From CAZFUY01 sp964522445 (GTDB taxonomy: Bacteria > Pseudomonadota > Gammaproteobacteria > SZUA-229): a stretch of DNA of 6,376 nt. How positions within the stretch are numbered: position 1 is the stretch's first letter; each line of letters opens with the position of its first letter. The stretch is taken from positions 1 to 6,376 of the forward strand of contig CAZFUY010000135.1 in NCBI GenBank assembly GCA_964522445.1. The letters run 5' to 3'. Shown here in pieces: positions 1 through 5,986 of the stretch. The notes beneath the pieces were generated by a model. That model made no database searches. It was not told the origin of the DNA and saw only the letters and a program-made list of their open reading frames with translations. A program made the translations under genes and the position numbers.

Positions 1-11
1 TAATTTAAAAA

Positions 12-206
12 ATGAATATTGAATCAGAAACAAAAGTAATTAATGAGCATGTTGATAAGGGTAATTACCATGCGGCGATTAATATCGCTATTTCTGCCAT
101 GAATGAATGTCGCAGGAATCATGATCAGATGGGTGTTGATGAATTTCTAGGTGTTATAAAAGATATAGTGCAGATAATGGTTGATAAGTTTGCTAGTAAG
201 GGCTGA
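12..206 (+). CDS. Small hypothetical protein, 64 aa (intact member of a locally duplicated family)
   Basis: I do not recognise this 64-residue protein and assign no function. It is probably cytosolic: there is no signal peptide or membrane segment, and it is mostly helix-forming and polar, with the block NYHAAINIAISAMNECRRNH at residues 18-37 followed by an amphipathic C-terminal stretch. The start is well fixed, because an in-frame TAA lies at 6-8, two codons before the ATG. No ribosome site can be judged in the 11 bases available upstream. Its reality is supported by a decayed second copy about 1.3 kb downstream (1404-1490), about 80% identical over 71 aligned bases. It precedes the next small gene by only 6 bases, so the two are probably co-transcribed and perhaps translationally coupled. 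Confidence 0.7.
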   Translation: MNIESETKVINEHVDKGNYHAAINIAISAMNECRRNHDQMGVDEFLGVIKDIVQIMVDKFASKG

Positions 207-212
207 TTTAAT

Positions 213-425
213 ATGTGTCATTTATTAAGTGATTGGCTGCCTTCTAAATCTGCAATAGATTTAATTAAATTAAATGGCATTACGGATGAGCAAATAGAAA
301 AATCTGTTGCTTTTTTAAAAAATAAAACCGAACTGAAAGATATTTACGATGTGGATGGCTATGAAAACTGGAATTCATTTTTTATTATGTTTTGTATAAA
401 AGCAAATAAAAACATTAGAGCCTGA
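213..425 (+). CDS. Small hypothetical protein, 70 aa, possible DnaT-like DNA-binding domain
   Basis: This is a 70-residue protein without membrane segments. Its pattern resembles the C-terminal DNA-binding domain of the primosomal protein DnaT and related phage or plasmid proteins: W8-x-P10-S11 near the start, a GI pair at 22-23, an aromatic-centred helix (F34) and a final W53-N-S-F56 helix. In DnaT that domain binds single-stranded DNA. Here the domain would stand alone, without the N-terminal oligomerisation part, and the usual Y-W of the middle helix is missing, so the assignment is tentative. Translation probably starts from the AAGGG at 198-202, inside the end of the preceding gene and 10 bases before the ATG. 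The stop codon lies within a small hairpin. It converges on the mtfA-like gene. The alternative is an unrelated small helical protein. Confidence 0.62.
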   Translation: MCHLLSDWLPSKSAIDLIKLNGITDEQIEKSVAFLKNKTELKDIYDVDGYENWNSFFIMFCIKANKNIRA

Positions 426-434
426 AAGGCTTTT
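417..434 (+). terminator. Short hairpin overlapping the stop codon, possible weak intrinsic terminator
   Basis: Bases 417-423 (AGAGCCT) pair with 427-433 (AGGCTTT) around a GAA loop: 7 pairs including one G-T, followed by only a short T run (431-434). It overlaps the TGA at 423-425. The position at the end of the two-gene unit, facing a convergent gene, suits a terminator, but the short stem and T tract make it weak. Confidence 0.35.
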
Positions 435-524
435 CATATAGGTTAATGCTATAGCCATCATCCTTCATTTGATTGCCATTAACGTATGGGAAGGCAGGTG
501 GTTGTTTAGATGCTTATAAATAAA

Positions 525-1343
525 CTAAACCCACTCAATCGGATTTAGCCGATAATATTTTCTTAATTCTTCATACAGTTCTGGATGCTTTGTCTCTAAT
601 AATTGAGGTTTCTCAAAAAACAACTCTGTAACAACGGCGAAAAACTCACCTTCAGATACTGCACCATAACCATCTATTAAGGTTTTTTTGCCAGCGACTA
701 CCTGTTCTCTGAGTTGGGTATATTCCTGGCTGAATACTTTTCTCCACTGATCATAATTTTTTGCTGAATCCAGCACTGGTGTTCCATCTATTACGTTATC
801 TTCATGATCAAGCTGATGAGCAAATTCATGATATACCACATTCTGCCCATCACCTTTATCCATAGCCCCCTGTTTTGAATGATGCCATGATAAAACAACA
901 TGGCCGAGTCGCCATGACTCACCAATACGTATTGTTTCTTTTATAGTTTCTACTGTGCCGTCTGATTCTGTTTGCATGGATTTAAAAGCACTGGGATAGA
1001 CTAATATATTTTTCAGGGATGGATAAATATTACCATCATGATTAAGTAGTAACATACAGGCCTGGGATGCAATGGTTACTTTTATTTCATCGTTTATCTG
1101 TAAGCCATTATAACCATGGAAGGTTTTCTCATGCAGAAACACATTGATTAATCCATGCAGCTTGTGCTTGAGTTTGCCTGGCAGTTTATTATACAGGGTA
1201 AGGTTCTTCTGCAAGATTAAAATCCATGATGGTCTAAATGTAGCATTTTTTAGTTTTTCACGAATATGCTTGCGTTGCCACCTGATTCCCCACCAGATGA
1301 AAAAAATGATTAAAATGAAACTAATAAGTAATATAATAGGCAT
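525..1343 (-). CDS. mtfA: Membrane-anchored zinc-dependent peptidase, MtfA family (M90)
   Basis: This 272-residue protein is of the MtfA (YeeI) family, zinc metallopeptidases. In E. coli, MtfA binds and inactivates the repressor Mlc (DgsA), so affecting glucose phosphotransferase genes, and has aminopeptidase-like activity. The zinc motif HEFAH is at 172-176, with LDHEDNVIDG following. By comparison with E. coli MtfA (H149, H153, E212), the third ligand is E233 in the segment GEFFAVVTELFF. Unlike the soluble E. coli protein, this one opens with a hydrophobic segment (residues 3-20) followed by the basic run RWQRKHIREK. That predicts a single anchor with the catalytic domain in the cytoplasm. 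The ATG at 1343 has only a poor ribosome site (A-rich leader), but a later start would lose the anchor. It converges on the small genes at the left. Whether it acts on Mlc here is unknown; no PTS or Mlc gene is visible. Family assignment is secure, target is not. Confidence 0.9.
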   Translation of the reverse strand: MPIILLISFILIIFFIWWGIRWQRKHIREKLKNATFRPSWILILQKNLTLYNKLPGKLKHKLHGLINVFLHEKTFHGYNGLQINDEIKVTIASQACMLLLNHDGNIYPSLKNILVYPSAFKSMQTESDGTVETIKETIRIGESWRLGHVVLSWHHSKQGAMDKGDGQNVVYHEFAHQLDHEDNVIDGTPVLDSAKNYDQWRKVFSQEYTQLREQVVAGKKTLIDGYGAVSEGEFFAVVTELFFEKPQLLETKHPELYEELRKYYRLNPIEWV

Positions 1344-1403
1344 GGTTTTTATTATGTTTTATATTAATGGGTCATAATAACAGGATGCAGGGATTAAAAT
1401 ATT

Positions 1404-1490
1404 AATTATCATGAATCATTAATATTGATATTTCTGCCTTATAATGTATGCCGCATAAATCATCATCAGGCGGGTGTTGATAAGTTTCTG
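1404..1490 (+). pseudogene. Decayed second copy of the 64-aa gene at 12-206
   Basis: Bases 1418-1489 align with 78-148 of the first small gene at about 80% identity (57 of 71 aligned bases by hand), with one extra base near 1439-1442. A shorter match extends left (AATTATCATG at 1404-1413 against AATTACCATG at 63-72), with one base missing near 1414-1417. In protein terms NVCRINHHQAGVDKFL (from 1443) matches NECRRNHDQMGVDEFL, and INIDISA (from 1418, in another frame) matches INIAISA. The two indels compensate, so the outer frame stays open to a TGA at 1539-1541, but a TAA at 1395-1397 lies just upstream with no start codon after it. The first 17 codons and the C-terminal third of the family are missing. 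It is most simply a dead fragment left by duplication. Confidence 0.75.
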
Positions 1491-1501
1491 AATTTTAATT
1501 A

Positions 1502-1560
1502 CTTAAGGTCACAAATCTCCGATAAAAGCATTTTGGGGTGACAAATTTTTCTTAAGGCCA
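1502..1560 (+). repeat. Short imperfect direct repeats in the intergenic region
   Basis: Two pairs of near-identical words bound this block. CTTAAGGTCA at 1502-1511 recurs as CTTAAGGCCA at 1551-1560, and GGTCACAAAT at 1507-1516 recurs as GGTGACAAAT at 1537-1546, the latter pair exactly 30 bases apart. Between them lies AAAAGCATTTT (1524-1534). Repeated words of this sort occur at the ends of some insertion sequences as transposase-binding sites, and also in operator regions. No transposase gene remains nearby, so the origin is not established. Confidence 0.4.
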
Positions 1561-1600
1561 TAGCCTAAAACCACTTCCACGCCCTTAGGACGTGGTTTAA
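1561..1600. repeat. Palindrome resembling an IS200/IS605-type element end
   Basis: AAACCAC at 1568-1574 is a perfect inverted repeat of GTGGTTT at 1592-1598. A competing inner stem pairs CCACG (1577-1581) with CGTGG (1591-1595) around CCTTAGG. Further out, CCTAA (1564-1568) can also pair with TTAGG (1585-1589). Nested, mutually exclusive stems of the form ACCACG...CCTTAGG...CGTGGTTT are reminiscent of the subterminal hairpins of IS200/IS605 elements and of small palindromic elements derived from them. There is no TnpA or TnpB gene in the window, so this would be a remnant or a non-autonomous copy. It lies 55 bases before the next gene and could instead be a transcript hairpin with a regulatory role or a terminator, although no clear T run follows it. 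Confidence 0.4.
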
Positions 1601-1653
1601 ATATTTAATTAAATTATTGCTTTTAAAAAATAACAATTAGAGAAATAAAAACT

Positions 1654-1932
1654 GTGAAACAAAAATTACGAATTATCTTTTCAGCTATTCTTAATATTTT
1701 TGAGTCTGGTACTGAGCCATTTTCCTATAAGTCTTCGCACCGAACTATTTTAGTTGTTATGGGTGGCCTGTTTACTGGTTTAGCAACACTGGTGTTTTGG
1801 CTTGCTCAGGGGGAAGATCCCGGATATTTATTGCCTGTGTTGGTGTTTGGTGGTATTGGTTTATTAAGTTTGTTAATTGGGCTTATCGGCACTGATCGGG
1901 CAGTGGCGAAAATCTGGGGGTCTGGTAAATAG
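1654..1932 (+). CDS. Small conserved-looking inner-membrane protein, two transmembrane helices, 92 aa
   Basis: This is a 92-residue integral membrane protein of unknown function. Residues 1-30 form an amphipathic, charged N-terminus containing ESGTEPFSYKSSHRT. Two hydrophobic helices follow at about 31-51 and 58-80, joined by the short acidic loop QGEDPG, and a cytoplasmic-looking tail DRAVAKIWGSGK ends the protein. The arrangement predicts both ends on the same side, probably the cytoplasm. I recall similar short proteins with an ESG-EP-SY-SHRT segment and a DRAVAKIWG tail in other gammaproteobacteria, but cannot name the family. The start is GTG: the only internal ATG (residue 36) would destroy the first helix. 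The leader TTAGAGAA (1637-1644) is the same word as in front of the next gene (2148-2155). Transcription is probably separate from the next gene, 228 bases away. Confidence 0.78.
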   Translation: MKQKLRIIFSAILNIFESGTEPFSYKSSHRTILVVMGGLFTGLATLVFWLAQGEDPGYLLPVLVFGGIGLLSLLIGLIGTDRAVAKIWGSGK

Positions 1933-1973
1933 GCTGCTTTATTGTTTCATGTTTTAATAAAATATTATCTTTT

Positions 1974-1979
1974 TATAAT
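1974..1979 (+). promoter_or_regulatory. Possible -10 element in the 1933-2160 spacer
   Basis: A perfect TATAAT stands at 1974-1979, about 180 bases before the glutamate-synthase-like gene. The best upstream partner, TTTTAA at 1952-1957 with a 16-base spacer, is a poor -35 match, and the surroundings are so AT-rich that chance is likely. A second weak candidate is TATACT at 2122-2127, closer to the gene, also without a good -35. The rest of the 228-base spacer shows no other clear signal. Confidence 0.2.
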
Positions 1980-2160
1980 GCAATAATTTCTAATCCATAT
2001 AAACCAACCCGTAAACTTTTAGTCCATAGTTATTGGGTGTAAGCCATGCTTTAAATATTTCTCTAAATTACTCCAAAAATATCGGCTCTGAAATTTGTCT
2101 GCTACCATTAAAGAACTGATTTATACTAAAACAGATGTATTAATAAATTAGAGAATAAAA

Positions 2161-3697
2161 ATGGTTCGCAAACTGTTCTTTGCTCTGTCTGTTGTTTCTA
2201 TTGTTCTGGTTATAGTGCTGGCACAATTTTTTACTGCTGCCTGGTGGTTGTTTATTATTATTCTGCCACCAGTTGCTCTTGGCATTTACGATATGCTGCA
2301 AACTCGCCATACTATTCCACGCATATTTCCTGTCATTGGTCGTCTGCGATATTTCTTTGAATCTATTCGCCCGGAAATTCAGCAATATTTTGTAGAGTCT
2401 GATATCAATGGCATTCCCATTAATCGTGAATTTCGTTCTCTGGTTTATCAACGTGCCAAGGGTGTTATTGACACTCGTCCATTTGGCACTTTATTTGATG
2501 TTTATCGTCAGGGGTATGAGTGGATTAATCATTCTCTATCGCCCAGACCTATGCCAGAGAATATGCCGCGAGTAATGATTGGGGGTGAGCATTGCAGCCA
2601 GCCTTATTCTGCATCTTATTTAAATATCTCTGCCATGAGTTATGGTGCATTAAGTAAAAATGCTATTCAGGCGCTAAACAAAGGCGCAAAACTGGGTGGC
2701 TTTTACCATAACACGGGGGAAGGTGGTGTTAGCCCATACCATCTTAAAGAGGGTGGCGATCTAGTCTGGCAAATTGGCACGGGATATTTTGCCTGTCGCA
2801 CACAGAATGGTCAGTTTGATGCTCTGGCTTTTGCAGAGAAAGCAGCCTTGCCACAAATAAAAATGATTGAAATAAAATTATCACAGGGTGCAAAGCCGGG
2901 GCATGGTGGTATTTTACCTGCGGCAAAACTAACAGAGGAAATTGCACAGATTCGCCATGTTCCCATGGGGCAGGATGTGATTTCACCTGCTGCACATTCT
3001 GCCTTTTCTAACCCTGTTGGTTTATTGCAGTTTATTCAACAACTGCGTGAATTATCCAATGGTAAACCGATAGGATTTAAATTATGTATTGGTTACAGAG
3101 GTGAGTTTTTATCCATTTGTAAAGCGATGCTGGAAACAGGTATTTTGCCTGATTTTATTACCATCGATGGTGGTGAGGGAGGCACAGGTGCTGCACCTAT
3201 TGAGCTGACCAATTCTGTTGGTACACCTCTGCGTGATGCTTTGTCTTTTGTGCATAATGCCTTGCAGGGCATAGGTGTAAGAAAACAGATACGTTTAATT
3301 GCATCGGGAAAAATTTTATCTGCATTTCATTTATTACGCACACTGGCGCTGGGAGCTGATGTTGTTAATTCTGCTCGCGGTATGATGTTTGCACTGGGCT
3401 GTATTCAGTCTCGTCAATGTAATATTAATACCTGTCCTACAGGTATCGCTACTCAGGACCCATCCCGTTATAGCCAGTTAAATATTGAAGATAAAGGCAA
3501 ACGTGTTGCCCATTTTCATAAAACCAGTATTCACAGTTTAATGGAAATAGTTACCAGTATGGGGCTGAATAATCCATCAAAAGTTAATGCCTGCCATATT
3601 CAACGCCGTATTGATAGTGCGACAATTAAAACTTATGGTGAGTTATATCACTGGATTGATGAAAATAGTTTATTGCAGGAAGACACTATTCCTGAAA
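2161..3697 (+). CDS. FMN-binding glutamate synthase domain protein, membrane-anchored, 3' end lost in assembly gap
   Basis: The 512 visible residues form a glutamate-synthase-type FMN domain, the (beta/alpha)8 barrel that in GltB joins 2-oxoglutarate and ammonia to make glutamate. Signature parts are in order: LNISAMSYGALS (154-165), NTGEGGVSPYH (184-194), IKLSQGAKPGHGG (238-250), the flavin-binding ITIDGGEGGTGAAP (333-346), ASGKI (381-385), and the 3Fe-4S cysteines C414-x5-C420-x4-C425 followed by PTGIATQDP. There is no amidotransferase domain, so glutamine cannot be the direct nitrogen donor through this chain. The N-terminus has two hydrophobic helices (about 5-22 and 26-45), which tether the enzyme to the membrane. 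No GltD-like partner is adjacent. Such stand-alone proteins are common in proteobacteria and their true reaction is mostly untested. The family is usually a little longer, so roughly 20-30 residues are probably missing at the gap. The leader TTAGAGAA precedes the ATG by 5 bases. Confidence 0.9.
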
Positions 3698-3797
3698 NNN
3701 NNNNNNNNNNNNNNNNNNNNNNNNNNNNNNNNNNNNNNNNNNNNNNNNNNNNNNNNNNNNNNNNNNNNNNNNNNNNNNNNNNNNNNNNNNNNNNNNN
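3698..3797. other. Assembly gap (100 N)
   Basis: A run of exactly 100 N, the usual placeholder for a scaffold join of unknown length. It removes the 3' end of the glutamate-synthase-like gene on the plus strand and the 3' end of arfB on the minus strand. From family lengths about 20-30 and 10-15 codons are missing respectively, so the true gap may be close to or slightly over 100 bases if nothing else lies in it. Any frame read through the N run is meaningless. Confidence 0.97.
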
Positions 3798-4180
3798 GTC
3801 TGTCCTCGCTGCGTTTTTTTATTCATACGTTTCTGTTTGGAAGATTTACTGGGCCTGGTTGGTCGTCGTGTTTTCTGTGCTGCTGTTGCCTGGCGAATTA
3901 ATGCAACCAGTCTTTCCTGTGCGGCCTGACGATTCATTTCCTGACTTTTATATTCCTGTGACTTAATAACAATCACACCTTCTTTGGTAATGCGATAGTC
4001 ATTCATCGCCAATAGTTTTTCTTTATAAAAACTGGGTAGTGATGATGATTTAATATCAAATCGTAAATGAATAGCGCTGGATACTTTATTTACATTTTGT
4101 CCACCCGGCCCCTGAGCGCGAATCGCCTGCATGTCGATTTCGTGATTTGGAATGGATACATTGTGGGATATAAATAACAT
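3798..4180 (-). CDS. arfB: Alternative ribosome-rescue factor / peptidyl-tRNA hydrolase ArfB (YaeJ), 3' end lost in gap
   Basis: ArfB binds ribosomes stalled on messages lacking a stop codon and hydrolyses the peptidyl-tRNA, a backup for trans-translation. The domain resembles class I release factors. The catalytic GGQ is at residues 26-28 within RAQGPGGQNVNKVSSAIHLRF, and the fold continues to about residue 95. A basic, flexible tail follows (from about 103: KTRRPTRPSKSSKQKRMNKK). In E. coli that tail enters the empty mRNA channel of the ribosome, and its basic character is kept here. The first 128 residues are visible, with the last codon cut by the gap. E. coli ArfB has 140, so only a few are missing. 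The start agrees with the family N-terminus; the leader AAAGAA is a modest ribosome site. It is convergent with the preceding gene. The stop codon cannot be seen. Confidence 0.93.
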
Positions 4181-4209
4181 GGTTCTTTATAGCATGTTTT
4201 ATCAGACAC

Positions 4210-4248
4210 TATTGTTTATGTCATCCCTCGGCTGTGCTCGGGACAATA
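4210..4248. repeat. Imperfect inverted repeat between ybiT and arfB
   Basis: TATTGT (4210-4215) is a perfect inverted repeat of ACAATA (4243-4248), with CCC (4225-4227) facing GGG (4240-4242) inside. Read on the minus strand, the core is TCCCGAGCACAGCCGAGGGA, a form I associate with dispersed intergenic repeats of the type CCCGAGCG...CGAGGG. It lies past the ybiT stop and upstream of arfB, but with no T run on the minus strand it is not a convincing terminator. Confidence 0.35.
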
Positions 4249-4262
4249 AAACAGATTTTGAT

Positions 4263-4282
4263 CTTCTCTGCGTCTTTGTGTC
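4263..4282. repeat. Possible dispersed-repeat remnant (CTTCTCTGCGTCTTTGTGTC)
   Basis: This 20-base word, on the other strand GACACAAAGACGCAGAGAAG, has the purine-rich ACGCAGAGACGCAGAG-like periodicity of a repeat family that I recall as scattered between genes in many bacterial genomes. Only one short copy is present, so this is recognition by eye. The rest of the 150-base spacer (4181-4330) shows no gene. Confidence 0.3.
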
Positions 4283-4330
4283 AAATTTTGATTTTAAAAG
4301 TCTGCAATGAAATTTCCAGGTCTCCAATAA

Positions 4331-5947
4331 CTAACGAGATGCTGCAACTTTGCTTTTTGAGTCCATTTCCTGACTACGCAGATAATCTTCATAAGTGCCA
4401 CGGAAATCAATTATACCTGTTGGGGTTAATTCAATAATACGTGTTGCTAATGAAGACACAAATTCACGATCATGGCTAACAAAAATTAATGTGCCCGGAT
4501 AATTTTCCAGTGCCAGATTAAGTGATTCGATAGATTCCATGTCCAGATGGTTAGTTGGTTCATCCATTAATAAAATGTTATCTTTCTGTAACATTAATTT
4601 ACCAAATAACATGCGCCCCTGTTCGCCACCTGAAATGACTTTAACTGATTTTTCAATGTCATCCTGTGAGAATAATAAACGGCCTAAAATACTACGAATA
4701 GCCTGCTCGTCATCACTTTTCTGTCGCCATTGACTCATCCAGTCAAACAATGATTTATTGTCTTCAAAGTCAGCGGCATGATCCTGTGCGTAATAACCCA
4801 GTTGAGAATTTTCAGACCATTTCACTGCGCCCGCTGTTGGTTCAAGATCACCTTTTAAACATCTTAATAAAGAGGTTTTTCCAATGCCGTTAGGGCCGAT
4901 GATAGCAATGCGCTCGCCAACTTCTACCATGAGGTCAAAGTCTTTAAATAGTTCTTTATCAAAGCTTTTACCTAAACCTTCTATTTCTAATGCAAGACGG
5001 TGTAATTTTTTATCTTCATCAAAACGAATAAAAGGATTTTTACGGCTGGATGGTTTTACTTCTTCCAGTTTTATTTTATCTATTTGTTTGGCACGAGAAG
5101 TTGCCTGTTTAGATTTTGATGCGTTTGCAGAGAAACGGCTAACAAAAGCTTTTAGTTCAGCAACCTGAGCTTTTTTCTTGGCGTTGTTTGATAATAAAGT
5201 TTCCTGCACCTGTGTCGATGCTGTCATGTATTCATCATAATTGCCGGGATAAAGACGAATTTCGCCATAATCTAAATCTGCCATATGGGTACATACGCTG
5301 TTAAGAAAATGACGGTCATGAGAAATAATAATCATGGTGCAGTTGCGTGCGTTTAAAATACCTTCTAACCAGCGAATGGTATTAATGTCGAGGTTATTGG
5401 TGGGTTCGTCTAACAGCATAATATCTGGATCAGAAAATAAAACCTGTGCCAGTAATACACGTAGTTTCCAGCCGGGAGCAACTTCGCTCATGGGGCCGTA
5501 ATGTTGTTCGATGTCTATGCCTACACCCAGTAATAATTCACCTGCGCGAGCTTCGGCGGTGTAGCCATCCATTTCTGCAAACTCAGCTTCAAGTTCACCG
5601 GCTCTTATGCCATCTTCTTCGCTCATTTCCGGGTTGGCATAAATGGCATCTTTTTCTGATTTAATTGCCCACAGTTCTTCGTTACCCATAATGACAGTAT
5701 CAATAACGCTAAACTCTTCGTAAGCAAACTGATCCTGTTTTAATTTACCAATGCGTTCGTGGGGATCTTTTGAAACGTTGCCTGATGAGGGTTCTAAATC
5801 CTCACCCAGAATTTTCATAAAAGTTGATTTTCCACAACCATTCGCTCCGATTAAACCATAGCAATTGCCATTGCCAAATTTTACAGAGACATTTTCAAAG
5901 AGTGGCTTAGCGCCAAATTGCATAGTGATATTTGCAGACATTAACAA
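4331..5947 (-). CDS. ybiT: ABC-F family ATPase YbiT
   Basis: This is a 538-residue soluble ABC-F protein, two ATPase domains in one chain with no membrane part. Such factors bind the ribosomal E site and act on the peptidyl-transferase centre and stalled translation. The sequence is very close to E. coli YbiT throughout, including the MLxSxNxTMQFG start, which fixes the ATG at 5947 over the second ATG at 5941. Domain 1 has Walker A GANGCGKST (34-42), the divergent signature MSEVAPGWKLR typical of YbiT (153-163), Walker B LLDEPTNNLD with E181, and H210. The interdomain linker spans about 235-310 (NAKKKAQVAEL, SANASKSKQATSRAKQIDK). Domain 2 has Walker A GPNGIGKTS (351-359), signature ISGGEQGRM (438-446), Walker B with E463, and H492. 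All catalytic residues are present. It follows rhlE by 39 bases on the same strand with no hairpin between, so an operon is plausible. The ribosome site is weak. Confidence 0.96.
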   Translation of the reverse strand: MLMSANITMQFGAKPLFENVSVKFGNGNCYGLIGANGCGKSTFMKILGEDLEPSSGNVSKDPHERIGKLKQDQFAYEEFSVIDTVIMGNEELWAIKSEKDAIYANPEMSEEDGIRAGELEAEFAEMDGYTAEARAGELLLGVGIDIEQHYGPMSEVAPGWKLRVLLAQVLFSDPDIMLLDEPTNNLDINTIRWLEGILNARNCTMIIISHDRHFLNSVCTHMADLDYGEIRLYPGNYDEYMTASTQVQETLLSNNAKKKAQVAELKAFVSRFSANASKSKQATSRAKQIDKIKLEEVKPSSRKNPFIRFDEDKKLHRLALEIEGLGKSFDKELFKDFDLMVEVGERIAIIGPNGIGKTSLLRCLKGDLEPTAGAVKWSENSQLGYYAQDHAADFEDNKSLFDWMSQWRQKSDDEQAIRSILGRLLFSQDDIEKSVKVISGGEQGRMLFGKLMLQKDNILLMDEPTNHLDMESIESLNLALENYPGTLIFVSHDREFVSSLATRIIELTPTGIIDFRGTYEDYLRSQEMDSKSKVAASR

Positions 5948-5986
5948 TGTTTTGTACCGTGTTTGTTTTTAAGTAATGACAGTTAT

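Noticed and set aside
1425..1445. TTGATA (1425-1430) and TATAAT (1440-1445) as a promoter.
   Set aside because: The spacer is only 9 bases, too short for a sigma-70 promoter, and the words lie inside the decayed gene copy, where the matching intact sequence explains most of them.
2140..2451. Minus-strand open frame of 103 codons over the start of the glutamate-synthase-like gene.
   Set aside because: It is fully antisense to a strongly supported gene and its translation is low-complexity, rich in Asn and Gln, with no family resemblance.
3698..3966. Plus-strand extension of the glutamate-synthase-like protein past the gap (to 3966), and a second plus-strand frame through the N run.
   Set aside because: The N run is unread sequence. 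The bases after it code for ArfB on the minus strand with full family similarity, so the plus-strand translation there is a shadow.
4210..4248. Inverted repeat as the ybiT terminator.
   Set aside because: The stem is interrupted by a large bulge and no T run follows on the minus strand; kept only as a repeat-like feature.
4884..5168. Plus-strand open frames (4539-4733, 4884-5168, 5446-5664) inside ybiT.
   Set aside because: They are shadows of the minus-strand ABC-F gene, whose translation matches YbiT without interruption.
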